Counted from the stretch's first letter, positions 28,901 to 37,262 are shown. The stretch is DNA of 64,000 bases from Paludibacteraceae bacterium (GCA_016285885.1 JAEERP010000010.1:49575-113574); one strand, 5' to 3'. The notes: generated by a model not told the origin, from the letters alone. A program made the numbers and translations.

Positions 28901-29088
28901 CGGCCTGAAAGGTTGCAACATATACAACTTATGGCATTGTCGTGGGTGATGATGAGCTGCACGACTCTCAGTCTAAAAGGATCCGATGGTGTACATCAGC
29001 CTGAAAGGCTGCAACATATATAGCCCATGGCACCGCCGTGGGTATAGATGACCCGCATGACCCTTCCCAGCCTGAAGGGCTGGAACAG
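28901..29088. repeat. Degenerate tandem intergenic repeat of the GCCTGAAAGGCTGCAACA type
   Basis: Units begin at about 28903, 28997 and 29068 with GCCTGAAAGGTTGCAACA, CAGCCTGAAAGGCTGCAACA and CAGCCTGAAGGGCTGGAACA. The first two are followed by a CATGGC/GCCGTGGG-type inverted motif and the third is cut short. CAGCC/GGCTG makes a small hairpin in each. This is the kind of non-coding repeat dispersed through Bacteroidales intergenic regions; any open frame in it is spurious. Confidence 0.65.
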
Positions 29089-29182
29089 AAAAAATTCCTA
29101 TTATAGTTATTTCCCTTTACAATCATATTCATCTATTGTTTTCAATAGGATGGATATGGTTAATTTAAAAAATAATATTGTT

Positions 29183-29212
29183 TGCTTTTTCTATTGTTAT
29201 GTGTAACTTTGA
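29183..29212 (+). promoter_or_regulatory. Bacteroidota-type promoter for the ORF6N array
   Basis: TTG at 29183-29185 and TAACTTTG at 29205-29212, 19 bases apart, about 73 bases before the first ORF6N start. No comparable promoter lies between the three ORF6N genes, which are separated by only 19 bases each. Confidence 0.7.
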
Positions 29213-29285
29213 CGTGTAAAATAAATTACTGTCTGTTTTTTCTAATCAATACTTGATTTTTTGACTAACAAAATCTATAAGTACA

Positions 29286-30155
29286 ATGATGCCAATAGAA
29301 GTAACAACAATCCAAAACAGAATCTTACTGATTCGTAACCAGCAAGTTATGATAGACCGGGACATTGCGGAACTCTATGGAGTGGAAACGAAAGTTCTTA
29401 ATCAAGCAGTAAAGCGAAACATTGATAGATTCCCAGAACGTTTTATGTTCCAATTGAATCAAGATGAGTTCCATTTTTTGAGGTCACAATTTGTGACCTC
29501 AAAAAACGAAATGCGTGGAGGTCGTCAATATCTGCCTTATGTCTTTACGGAACAAGGCTGTGCTATGCTTAGTTCGGTCTTGAAAAGCGAAACCGCCGTT
29601 CAAGTAAGTATCAAAATAATGGACGCCTTCGTTGCTATGCGCAAATTCCTTCTGTCCAATGCGCAGATCTTCCAGCGACTCGACTCGCTTGAGATACATC
29701 GTATAGAGTCCGATAAGCGCATTGACGAATTATTCACCCGAATGGACCGATACAAAATCGATGACACCCAGGGCATCTTCTTCCAAGGCCAAATCTTCGA
29801 TGCGTATGCTAAGTTCCAAAGCTTTATTAGCCAGGCACAGAGGGAGATTGTGCTGATAGACAATTACGTGGATATCACAGTGCTCGAACGCCTTTCGACC
29901 AAGAGCAGCGGCGTGGACGTCACCATCTACACTTTGCCCACCACGAGGCTGACAGCGCAGGATGTCCGCAGTTTCAATGCGCAATATCCTACACTTACAG
30001 TAAGGCACACCACTTCGATGCATGACCGCTTTCTGATCATCGATAACACTATCCTCTACCACCTCGGTGCCTCGCTCAAGGACCTTGGCAAGAAATGCTT
30101 TGCCTTCGAACTATTCGATGCGCGTTTCATACCTGATATTTTAACCAAAGTATAA
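29286..30155 (+). CDS. ORF6N-domain protein with C-terminal HKD/PLD-like domain (array copy 1)
   Basis: A 289-residue protein. Residues 1 to about 95 are the ORF6N DNA-binding domain of phage antirepressors (VMIDRDIAELYGVETK, RFPERFMFQLNQDEF, LPYVFTEQGCAMLSSVL). A helical connector follows (about 110-150) and then a C-terminal domain with SQAQREIVLIDNYVD, SGVDVTIYTL and MHDRFLIIDNTILYHLGASLKDLGKKCFAF, whose H-x-R-x4-D spacing resembles the phospholipase D-like superfamily. Residues 1-36 and the C-terminal half are almost identical to the next two genes; about 36-100 vary. A perfect 33-base palindrome lies within the variable part. Cellular role unknown: regulator, antirepressor or defence nuclease are all open. 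Confidence 0.8.
   Translation: MMPIEVTTIQNRILLIRNQQVMIDRDIAELYGVETKVLNQAVKRNIDRFPERFMFQLNQDEFHFLRSQFVTSKNEMRGGRQYLPYVFTEQGCAMLSSVLKSETAVQVSIKIMDAFVAMRKFLLSNAQIFQRLDSLEIHRIESDKRIDELFTRMDRYKIDDTQGIFFQGQIFDAYAKFQSFISQAQREIVLIDNYVDITVLERLSTKSSGVDVTIYTLPTTRLTAQDVRSFNAQYPTLTVRHTTSMHDRFLIIDNTILYHLGASLKDLGKKCFAFELFDARFIPDILTKV
29474..29506. repeat. Perfect coding palindrome in ORF6N copy 1 (16-1-16)
   Basis: TTTTTTGAGGTCACAA, one T, and its exact reverse complement. It codes the FLRSQFVTSKN stretch just before the conserved LPYVFTEQG segment. Confidence 0.9.
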
Positions 30156-30174
30156 CTATAAATCAACAAGAAAA

Positions 30175-31041
30175 ATGATGCCAATAGAAGTAACAACCAT
30201 CCAAAACAGAATCTTACTAATTCGTAACCAGCAGGTTATGATAGACCGAGACATTGCTGAACTGTATGGAGTGGAGACAAGAATCTTGAATCAGGCTGTA
30301 AAGCGCAATATGGAGCGTTTCCCTGATGAGTTTTGTTTTCAGTTAAACAAAGACGAGTTTGAAAAATGGAAATCACAATTTGTGATATCCAATTCAATTA
30401 AGATGGGTCTTAGGAAAAGACCGTTTGCATTTACGGAACAAGGAGTTGCAATGCTTTCCGCTGTATTAAAAAGCGATACAGCTGTTACTGCAAGTATTCA
30501 GATTATCAAGGCTTTTGTCTCTATGCGCAGATTCCTTCTGTCCAATGCGCAGATCTTTCAGCGACTTGACTCTCTTGAAATACATCGTATAGAATCTGAC
30601 AAGCGTATTGATGAGTTATTCACCCGAATGGACCGATATAAAATCGATGACACCCAGGGCATCTTCTTCCAAGGCCAAATCTTCGATGCGTATGCTAAGT
30701 TCCAAAGCTTTATTAGCCAGGCACAGAGGGAGATTGTGCTGATCGACAATTATGTGGATATCACAGTGCTCGAACGGCTGGCGACCAAGAATAGCGGTGT
30801 GGACGTCACCATCTACACCTTGCCCAACACAAGGTTGACAGCGCAGGACATCCGCAGCTTCAATGCGCAGTATCCTACACTTACAGTAAGGCACACCACT
30901 TCAATGCATGACCGCTTTCTGATCATCGATAACACTATCCTCTACCACCTCGGTGCCTCGCTCAAGGACCTTGGCAGGAAATGTTTTGCCTTCGAACTGT
31001 TTGATGCGGGGTTTATATCTGATATTCTGGCTAAAGTTTAA
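30175..31041 (+). CDS. ORF6N-domain protein with C-terminal HKD/PLD-like domain (array copy 2)
   Basis: A 288-residue tandem paralogue 19 bases after copy 1. N-terminal 35 residues and everything from LLSNAQIFQRLDSLEIH onward are near-identical to copy 1. The middle differs: RILNQAVKRNMERFPDEF, KWKSQFVISNSIKMGLRK, RPFAFTEQGVAMLSAVL. The pattern is constant-variable-constant. The C-terminal H-x-R-x4-D motif (HDRFLIID) is present. A shorter palindrome at 30368-30390 occupies the same position as in copy 1. Cotranscribed with its neighbours on the promoter before copy 1. Confidence 0.8.
   Translation: MMPIEVTTIQNRILLIRNQQVMIDRDIAELYGVETRILNQAVKRNMERFPDEFCFQLNKDEFEKWKSQFVISNSIKMGLRKRPFAFTEQGVAMLSAVLKSDTAVTASIQIIKAFVSMRRFLLSNAQIFQRLDSLEIHRIESDKRIDELFTRMDRYKIDDTQGIFFQGQIFDAYAKFQSFISQAQREIVLIDNYVDITVLERLATKNSGVDVTIYTLPNTRLTAQDIRSFNAQYPTLTVRHTTSMHDRFLIIDNTILYHLGASLKDLGRKCFAFELFDAGFISDILAKV
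30368..30390. repeat. Coding palindrome in ORF6N copy 2
   Basis: ATCACAA, one T, TTGTGAT is perfect; one mismatched pair outward and then three more matching pairs (GGA/TCC) extend it to 23 bases. Codes WKSQFVIS. Confidence 0.8.
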
Positions 31042-31060
31042 CTAAAAATCTATAAGTACA

Positions 31061-31945
31061 ATGATGCCAATTGAAGTGACGACAATCCAAAACAGAATCT
31101 TACTGATTCGTAACCAACAAGTTATGATAGACCGGGACATTGCGGAACTCTATGGAGTGGAGACGAAACGCCTCAATGAGCAGGTGAAACGTAACAAAGA
31201 ACGCTTCCCAGAAGAATTTATGTTCCAAATTACAAGAGAAGAGTTTGAGTCCGTGAAGTCGCAATTTGCGACTTCACCAAATAATTTGTTCGTAGGACAA
31301 GATGGTGGTACTCGAAAACTTCCGTATGTGTTTACTGAACATGGTGTTACTATGCTTGCATCTGTTCTGAGAAGTGAGACCGCAGTGAATGCAAGTATTC
31401 AGATTATCAAGGCTTTTGTCTCTATGCGCAGATTCCTTCTGTCCAATGCGCAGATCTTTCAGCGACTTGACTCTCTTGAAATACATCGTATAGAATCTGA
31501 CAAGCGTATTGATGAGTTATTCATACGAATGGACCGATACAAAATCGATGACACCCAAGGCATCTTCTTCCAAGGCCAGATATTCGATGCGTACGCTAAG
31601 TTCCAAAGCTTTATCGCCCAAGCACAGAAGGAAATTATACTGATAGACAATTATGTGGATATCACAGTGCTCGAACGGCTGGCGACCAAGAATAGCGACG
31701 TGGACGTCACCATCTACACCTTGCCCAACACAAGGTTGACAGCGCAGGACATCCGCAGCTTCAATGCGCAGTATCCTACACTTACGGTAAAGCACACCAC
31801 TTCAATGCATGACCGCTTTCTGATCATCGATAACACTATCCTCTACCACCTCGGCGCCTCGCTCAAGGACCTTGGCAGGAAATGTTTCGCCTTCGAACTG
31901 TTTGATGCGGGTTTTATACCTGATATTTTGGCTAAAGTGATATGA
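31061..31945 (+). CDS. ORF6N-domain protein with C-terminal HKD/PLD-like domain (array copy 3)
   Basis: A 294-residue third tandem copy, again 19 bases downstream. Variable block: KRLNEQVKRNKERFPEEF, SVKSQFATSPNNLFVGQDGG, LPYVFTEHGVTMLASVL. From the connector onward it matches copy 2 closely, so copies 2 and 3 share their 3' halves more recently than either does with copy 1. The HKD-like motif HDRFLIID and YHLGASLKDLG are intact. A 25-base perfect palindrome lies at 31253-31277. A non-coding fragment of a fourth copy follows. Function unknown, as for copies 1 and 2. Confidence 0.8.
   Translation: MMPIEVTTIQNRILLIRNQQVMIDRDIAELYGVETKRLNEQVKRNKERFPEEFMFQITREEFESVKSQFATSPNNLFVGQDGGTRKLPYVFTEHGVTMLASVLRSETAVNASIQIIKAFVSMRRFLLSNAQIFQRLDSLEIHRIESDKRIDELFIRMDRYKIDDTQGIFFQGQIFDAYAKFQSFIAQAQKEIILIDNYVDITVLERLATKNSDVDVTIYTLPNTRLTAQDIRSFNAQYPTLTVKHTTSMHDRFLIIDNTILYHLGASLKDLGRKCFAFELFDAGFIPDILAKVI
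31253..31277. repeat. Perfect coding palindrome in ORF6N copy 3 (12-1-12)
   Basis: GTGAAGTCGCAA, one T, and its exact reverse complement. Same position in the gene as in copies 1 and 2 but with different arms. Confidence 0.9.
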
Positions 31946-31979
31946 TAGTTTCATGGTGCAAAAAATTCACCTTGAACCG

Positions 31980-32077
31980 TTTTTTGAGGTCGCAATTTGC
32001 GACCTCAAAAAACGAAATGCGTGGAGGCCGTCAATATCTGCCTTATGTCTATATGGAACAAGGATGTGCCTTGCTTA
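31980..32077 (+). pseudogene. Orphan ORF6N variable-segment fragment with palindrome
   Basis: About 98 bases match copy 1 from 29474 to 29571 with roughly eight substitutions, and nothing on either side matches. The fragment starts exactly at the palindrome edge, reads in frame as FLRSQFATSKNEMRGGRQYLPYV, and ends after the conserved EQG segment. The 16-1-16 palindrome (31980-32012) is still perfect although one base in each arm differs from copy 1 (A/T pair to G/C pair). It has no start or ORF6N N-terminus, so it is a gene remnant or a donor cassette. The rest of 31946-32367 has a TATATTTG box at 32208-32215 and a GAAACG/CGTTTC hairpin at 32223-32240 ahead of mcrB. Confidence 0.75.
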
Positions 32078-32367
32078 ATTATTATGCTTGTTTCTGTTCT
32101 GAACCATGCTTTCCCTACTGAAACCTTTTGTTGTATTTATAAAAAGTTTTCAGTAGGATTATTCCGTCGTGTTGAGGCTGAATGTTTTTCGGTGAGAGGG
32201 AAAAATGTATATTTGTATTCTGAGAAACGTTGTTCGTTTCCTGTAATGTTAAGAAAATATCAATGGAAGAACATAATTTCACATTCTCCAACAACATCTT
32301 ACAATGTGTAAAAAGGCAAATGAGACAGATAAACTAAGACTAAACGATTAAATAAACAGTTCAAGAT

Positions 32368-33810
32368 ATGAGTACAAATGCTATAATCATTGGATATACT
32401 AACATTCTCTCCCTCAAGAAAAACATTATCCTACAAGGTGCGCCGGGCACAGGGAAAACATATAATACAGCGGCTTTAGCATTGAGTATTTGTGGCGAGG
32501 AGGTTCCCGCTGAACATGCAGACCTTATGAAACGCTACGAAGAACTTCAAAAAGATGGACGTATTGGGTTCTGCACTTTCCATCAATCAATGGATTATGA
32601 GGATTTTGTGGAGGGGATAAAACCCAAAACAGAAAATGGAGCAGTCAATTATGAAGTCGAGGATGGAATTTTTAAAATTATGTGTTTCGACGCAAATATA
32701 ATAACTACAGAAAAGAAATCATCAAAGATTGATTTTACAACAACTAGGACATTTAAAATATCATTAGGAGAAAAAGGGAAAGATGGTGATGAGATTTTTG
32801 ATTATTGTATTGAAAATAATGTGATTGCATTAGGCTGGGGAGGAGATAAGGATTTTACCAATTGTAATCAATGGGAAGAGTTCAAGAAACTTGATGAAAC
32901 ATGGGGTGCTACAGCGTTGATGATATTCAAACAGTGGATGCAAATTGGTGATATTGTTCTAGTGTCGCATGGAACAAAGGCGGTGAAAGCAGTAGCCAAA
33001 ATTGTAGGTGATTACGAATTTCATGATGATGCGCCAATTCGTATGCACCAATTCCGAAAGGTAGAATGGCTATATGTCGGGGATATAATACCCATATCTA
33101 AACTATATCATAAAAATCTGAGTCAACAAAGTATTTATGCTTTTTACAATGCTAGAAACTATGGCAAAAAAGAATATAATGCTATAAATACAGAGGTTCT
33201 CAACGATATAATTACCGGTAAGATCAATGATGAGAATATGCAGAACTATGTCCTCGTCATCGATGAAATCAACCGTGGCAATGTGTCGAGGATTTTCGGT
33301 GAATTGATTACCCTATTGGAGGCGGACAAGCGCATGGGTGGAGAACACCCGATCAAGGTCACATTGCCCTATTCGAAAGAGACTTTTGGCGTGCCGTCCA
33401 ACCTCTACATCATCGGTACCATGAACACCACCGACCGTAGCGTGGGCAATATTGACTATGCTGTAAGACGAAGGTTCGCTTTCGTGACGTTGAGGGCGGA
33501 TAAGAATCTATTGGTGGAGAGATATGGCGCAGATTCTAAACAGGTGAAACTTTTTGAGGCCGTTGAATTGTTCATCAGGAAGAACAAAACTGAAATGGAT
33601 TTTGAGGATCTGATGGTGGGTCATAGCTATTTCTTCGCAATAGATGATGCCGAACTGGAATTACGGTGGCAGTACGAAATTCTTCCGCTGCTGAATGAAT
33701 ACATCAAGGATGGAATCGTCAATGCGAAGATGATTGATTCGGGCATGGGAATGGAGGAGTTTGTGGGAACGTGGCGTGTCACTACAAAACCTAATGAAAT
33801 GGGAGAATGA
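32368..33810 (+). CDS. mcrB: McrB-like AAA+ restriction GTPase with inserted EVE/PUA-like domain
   Basis: A 480-residue motor subunit of a McrBC-type modification-dependent restriction system. Walker A is GAPGTGKT at 24-31, then CTFHQSMDYEDFVEGIKP, Walker B YVLVIDEINRG at about 293-303, and the McrB signature GTMNTTDRSVGNIDYAVRRRF. Between Walker A and B, at about residues 125-275, sits a domain with NNVIALGWGGDKDF, IGDIVLVSHG and VEWLYVGD, which resembles EVE/PUASH modified-base readers. In usual McrB such readers are at the N-terminus, so this is an internal insertion. The system should bind modified DNA and drive the McrC nuclease. A Bro-N gene separates it from mcrC. Confidence 0.88.
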   Translation: MSTNAIIIGYTNILSLKKNIILQGAPGTGKTYNTAALALSICGEEVPAEHADLMKRYEELQKDGRIGFCTFHQSMDYEDFVEGIKPKTENGAVNYEVEDGIFKIMCFDANIITTEKKSSKIDFTTTRTFKISLGEKGKDGDEIFDYCIENNVIALGWGGDKDFTNCNQWEEFKKLDETWGATALMIFKQWMQIGDIVLVSHGTKAVKAVAKIVGDYEFHDDAPIRMHQFRKVEWLYVGDIIPISKLYHKNLSQQSIYAFYNARNYGKKEYNAINTEVLNDIITGKINDENMQNYVLVIDEINRGNVSRIFGELITLLEADKRMGGEHPIKVTLPYSKETFGVPSNLYIIGTMNTTDRSVGNIDYAVRRRFAFVTLRADKNLLVERYGADSKQVKLFEAVELFIRKNKTEMDFEDLMVGHSYFFAIDDAELELRWQYEILPLLNEYIKDGIVNAKMIDSGMGMEEFVGTWRVTTKPNEMGE

Positions 33811-33835
33811 CTGTTTTTATAGTTACTAATGAATC

Positions 33836-34696
33836 ATGACACAGAAACAAGCTATTCAATTGTTTGAAAAAAAGAAAGTTCGTACCGCATGGGACGACGA
33901 GAAGGAGAAATGGTATTTCTCAGTGATTGACGTTGTCGGAATATTAACTGACAGCGACAATCCACGAAAGTACTGGAGTGTCCTTAAAACACGTTTGAAA
34001 AAAGAGGGCAATGAAACGGCTACAAATTGTAGCCAGTTGAAATTACAAGCGGATGATGGCAAAAAACGTCTAACCGATGTGGCTGATTTAGAACAGATTT
34101 TCCGTATCATCCAATCCATTCCGTCTCCTAAGGCTGAACCATTCAAGCTATGGATGGCGCAGGTGGCAAGCAATCGAATTGACCAAATGCAGGATCCTGA
34201 ACTTTCCATAGAACAAGCCATGCTCGATTACAAACGTTTGGGGTATTCTGATAATTGGATTAACCAGCGACTGAAATCTATCGAGGTACGCAAGGAACTA
34301 ACCGAGGAATGGAAACGACGTGGAGTGGAAGAGGGGGCTCAATTTGCTACGCTGACCGATATTATCACAAAAACTTGGAGCGGGAAAACAACCAAGGAGT
34401 ATAAGCAATTCAAAGGGTTGAAGAAGGAGAATCTTCGTGATAACATGACTAATACCGAATTAATTCTCAACATGTTGGCAGAAGCTGCTACCACTGATTT
34501 GTCGAAAGCACAAAAACCTGAAACATTCGGAGAGAACATGAACGTGGCACATAAAGGAGGTAGGGTGGCACGTTCCGCACGTGAGGAACTGGAAAAGCAA
34601 TTGGGACGTTCGGTAGTGACCCCATTGAATGCCAAAAAGGGTTTGAGACAGATAGATAAAACTAAGGACGATGATGCAAACGATACAGATAATTGA
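33836..34696 (+). CDS. Bro-N family (phage antirepressor-like) protein between mcrB and mcrC
   Basis: A 286-residue protein. The N-terminal Bro-N domain runs to about residue 110 (KEKWYFSVIDVVGILTDSDN, RKYWSVLKTRLKKEG, TDVADLEQIFRIIQSIPSPKAEPFKLWMAQV); the rest is helical (IEQAMLDYKRLGYSDNWINQR, ELILNMLAEAATTDLSKA) and ends in an acidic tail. It starts 25 bases after mcrB and its end overlaps mcrC by 26 bases, so the three are one translationally coupled unit. Bro-N proteins are usually phage regulators; here it could regulate or sense for the restriction system, which is inference. A 17-base perfect palindrome lies at 34018-34034, coding ATNCSQ, just before the conserved TDVADLEQ stretch. 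Confidence 0.85.
   Translation: MTQKQAIQLFEKKKVRTAWDDEKEKWYFSVIDVVGILTDSDNPRKYWSVLKTRLKKEGNETATNCSQLKLQADDGKKRLTDVADLEQIFRIIQSIPSPKAEPFKLWMAQVASNRIDQMQDPELSIEQAMLDYKRLGYSDNWINQRLKSIEVRKELTEEWKRRGVEEGAQFATLTDIITKTWSGKTTKEYKQFKGLKKENLRDNMTNTELILNMLAEAATTDLSKAQKPETFGENMNVAHKGGRVARSAREELEKQLGRSVVTPLNAKKGLRQIDKTKDDDANDTDN
34018..34034. repeat. Perfect coding palindrome in the Bro-N gene (8-1-8)
   Basis: GGCTACAA, one A, TTGTAGCC. Same 1-base-centre design as the ORF6N palindromes. Confidence 0.85.
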
Positions 34697-35939
34697 ACAT
34701 CAGTCGCTTAATGAATCATCAGATTGGGAAGAGCAATATACGGAACAATTACAATCCGTAAAATTTGTTGGTGTCCCGACCCAATACATGTCCGCCCCGC
34801 AATATCTAGGTATCGATCAAAATTATCGTGCCTCCTACTACATTGGTGCCTCATGGTTAATCAGAGATGAATTGGCGGTGGTGGTTACACCAAAGGTTGA
34901 AGATACTGATTTCGTGAAGATGTTCTTGGCGGCCTTGGAGGTGGATTCGCAAAATGAATCGGATTATTTTTCAGATTGTTATGGCATACGATTCGATGAG
35001 CCTGCCATCCAAGCTCCGGTGTGCCTTAATCAACTTACCCCTTTGTTGGTTCTGCACTACCTATCGTTGCTCGACCGTCTGGTGAAACGTGGGTTGAAGA
35101 AGGACTACATCACACGTGAAGAGAACCTGAAGGCGAAGGTGAAGGGGCGGATTATGATGGGACGACATTTGCAACAAAATGTGTTTCAGCAACGACAGGA
35201 CCGTATCTATTGTCAGTTTCAGGAATATACTGACGACACGCCCGAAAACCGTTTGCTGAAGCGTGCGCTGGTTTTTTGCGAGCGTATCATGGCGAAATGG
35301 ACAAGTCTGCAGCGACAACTATCAAAAACAGATATACCACTTTTGTTGAATCTCCTGAAATCCAGGTTCGGACATATATCTGATGATATTGAGCCCTATC
35401 AGATTCAGCATTTGGCGACCAATAAGCTTTTCAAGGAGTACCGAGAGGCCATCCGTGTGGCAAAAATGCTATTGCGTCGGTTTGATTACAGTGTTACCAA
35501 TGCCAACGATGAAGAATACAATGCCACACCTCCGTTTTGGATTGATATGGCGCGGTTGTACGAGATGTGGGTGTGGAGTAAGTTGAAGGAAAATAGCGTG
35601 AACGAGGTCCTGTTTCAGAAGCGTGGCTTTTATGGACGTCAGGTAGCAGACTTCGTGATTCGTGAAGAGAAATTAATTCTTGACGCAAAGTATAAACCTG
35701 ATTATCAAAACAAAAACCATGCGGATATTAATGATATCCGTGAGATAAGTGGTAATGCACGTGACGAAAGACTGTTGCCTGGGCTTCCTGAAGATTATTC
35801 GCCACGATGCATTATTCTATATCCTGGCCAAGATTGTGAATTGCAGAAAGAGTCTGAGAAATTGTTTGGTGCGCAAGGTACAAAAATCCCCCATTATCAC
35901 AATTTCTACAAAATCAGCGTACCGCTACCGAAGAAGTAA
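34671..35939 (+). CDS. mcrC: McrC-like nuclease subunit
   Basis: A 422-residue protein. The N-terminal part (YMSAPQYLGIDQNYRASYYIG, LAVVVTPKVED) is the McrB-interacting region, and the C-terminal PD-(D/E)XK domain has VADFVIREEKLILDAKYKPDY, the D-DAK catalytic signature of McrC. It starts with ATG-ATG inside the end of the Bro-N gene. With McrB it forms the restriction complex that translocates and cuts modified DNA. Length is close to the family norm. It converges on argB with about 50 bases between the stops. Confidence 0.88.
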   Translation: MMQTIQIIEHQSLNESSDWEEQYTEQLQSVKFVGVPTQYMSAPQYLGIDQNYRASYYIGASWLIRDELAVVVTPKVEDTDFVKMFLAALEVDSQNESDYFSDCYGIRFDEPAIQAPVCLNQLTPLLVLHYLSLLDRLVKRGLKKDYITREENLKAKVKGRIMMGRHLQQNVFQQRQDRIYCQFQEYTDDTPENRLLKRALVFCERIMAKWTSLQRQLSKTDIPLLLNLLKSRFGHISDDIEPYQIQHLATNKLFKEYREAIRVAKMLLRRFDYSVTNANDEEYNATPPFWIDMARLYEMWVWSKLKENSVNEVLFQKRGFYGRQVADFVIREEKLILDAKYKPDYQNKNHADINDIREISGNARDERLLPGLPEDYSPRCIILYPGQDCELQKESEKLFGAQGTKIPHYHNFYKISVPLPKK

Positions 35940-35990
35940 TTAGCTTATCCCCCATTATCCCCTCGTAGCGGTTCGATCGGAGTAAAACTC

Positions 35991-36758
35991 CTATCGAATC
36001 ACTGTTCCTGAATCCTTGCCCAGCTCGTCCGCTTTGGTGATGACCACCTTGGAGACGCCTGCGTTGATGGCGGCGAAGGAGTTCTCCAGTTTAGGGATCA
36101 TACCGCCTTGGATGATGCCCTTCTGCACATATTCCTCGAAGGTAGGGCGGGTTATTTCAGGGATTACACTATCATCGTCTTGCTCATCGAGCAATACACC
36201 TTTCTTTTCGAAGCAGTAGACCAGGGTGACTTCAAAGAAGCGTGACAGTGCCTTTGCGGCTTCGCCTGCGATGGTGTCTGCGTTGGTGTTCAACATGTTA
36301 CCTTTTCCGTCATGTGTTAGAGGAGCCAATACCGGTACCACGCCCTTGCCGATCAAATCCGCCAAGAGGGAAGCGTTCACCGCCTTCACGTCTCCGACAA
36401 AACCGTAATCGACCTCTTTCACCGGACGCTTGTCCGAGCGCATATAATCCAGATCGGCGCCCGTCAGACCCAAGGCGTTCAGACCCAAAGCCTGCAAGCT
36501 CGCCACGATGTTCTTGTTCACCAAGCCAGCGTAGACCATCGTCACCACCTTCAGCGTCTCCGCATCCGTGATGCGTCGCCCGTCCACCATCTTGCTTTCG
36601 ATGCCCAGTTTTGTGGCGATAGCCGTGGCGGAACGTCCGCCTCCATGTACCAACACTTTCTTCCCCTCAATTTTGGAGAACCTCTCCAGCAATTGCTTCA
36701 ATGTACTCTCCTCTTCGACGATCTTGCCGCCGACCTTTATAACCGTCAACTTCTCCAT
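35991..36758 (-). CDS. argB: Acetylglutamate kinase
   Basis: A 255-residue cytoplasmic amino-acid kinase that phosphorylates N-acetyl-L-glutamate in arginine biosynthesis. Motifs: VIKVGGKIVEE (phosphate-binding Lys and Gly pair), VLVHGGGRSATAIATKLGI, and GGMIPKLENSFAAINAGVSKVVI near the C-terminus. The ATG at 36758 (MEKLTVIKVGG) is chosen over the upstream in-frame start at 36779 because homologues begin just before VIKVGGK. No other arg genes are near; downstream is the oppositely oriented mcrC. Confidence 0.92.
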   Translation of the reverse strand: MEKLTVIKVGGKIVEEESTLKQLLERFSKIEGKKVLVHGGGRSATAIATKLGIESKMVDGRRITDAETLKVVTMVYAGLVNKNIVASLQALGLNALGLTGADLDYMRSDKRPVKEVDYGFVGDVKAVNASLLADLIGKGVVPVLAPLTHDGKGNMLNTNADTIAGEAAKALSRFFEVTLVYCFEKKGVLLDEQDDDSVIPEITRPTFEEYVQKGIIQGGMIPKLENSFAAINAGVSKVVITKADELGKDSGTVIR

Positions 36759-36775
36759 ACGAAAAAACTTATACA

Positions 36776-36810
36776 ACAAAAAACGAGGAAGGCCTTATAC
36801 GACCTCCCTC
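36776..36810 (-). terminator. Terminator after mscL
   Basis: On the minus strand GAGGGAGG pairs with CCTTCCTC (one G:U pair), followed by six T residues. Confidence 0.75.
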
Positions 36811-36830
36811 ATTCTATATAGACATTATGA

Positions 36831-37262
36831 TTATTTGTTCTTCAACAAGTCGCGGATCTCCGTCAACAGGATTTCCTCCTTTGTTGGCTCTGGCGCTGCA
36901 GCAGGAGCAGGAGCTTCCTCCTTCTTCTTCTTCAGTGAGCTAAGCAATTTGATGAACGCAAAGATGCAGATCGCAACGATCAGGAAGTCGAAAGTCACCT
37001 GCAGGAAGTTACCGTAGTTCAACGTAGCCACACCAGCCTCTTGTGCTTGTGCGAGTGTATCGAATTTCTGGTCGCCGCCCAATTGGACGAACAAACCGCT
37101 GAAGTCCACACCACCCACGGCCAAACCGACCAATGGCATGAAGATATCAGAAACCAATGAGGAGACGATCTTACCGAACGCACCTCCAATAATCACACCG
37201 ACAGCCATGTCGATGACGTTGCCCTTCATGGCAAACTCTTTGAATTCATCTAAAAGTTTCAT
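36831..37262 (-). CDS. mscL: Large-conductance mechanosensitive channel
   Basis: A 143-residue inner-membrane channel that opens under osmotic downshock. N-terminal amphipathic helix [38 protein letters not shown] carries TM1 with the pore-lining Gly/Val pattern; TM2 is [18 protein letters not shown], followed by the charged cytoplasmic helix with the KKK cluster and [12 protein letters not shown]. Length is normal. It has its own terminator before argB. Confidence 0.95.
   Translation of the reverse strand: MKLLDEFKEFAMKGNVIDMAVGVIIGGAFGKIVSSLVSDIFMPLVGLAVGGVDFSGLFVQLGGDQKFDTLAQAQEAGVATLNYGNFLQVTFDFLIVAICIFAFIKLLSSLKKKKEEAPAPAAAPEPTKEEILLTEIRDLLKNK

Noticed and set aside
31997..32311. 104-residue open frame after the ORF6N array
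   Set aside because: It runs out of frame through the ORF6N fragment; the fragment's own frame is the one conserved with copy 1.
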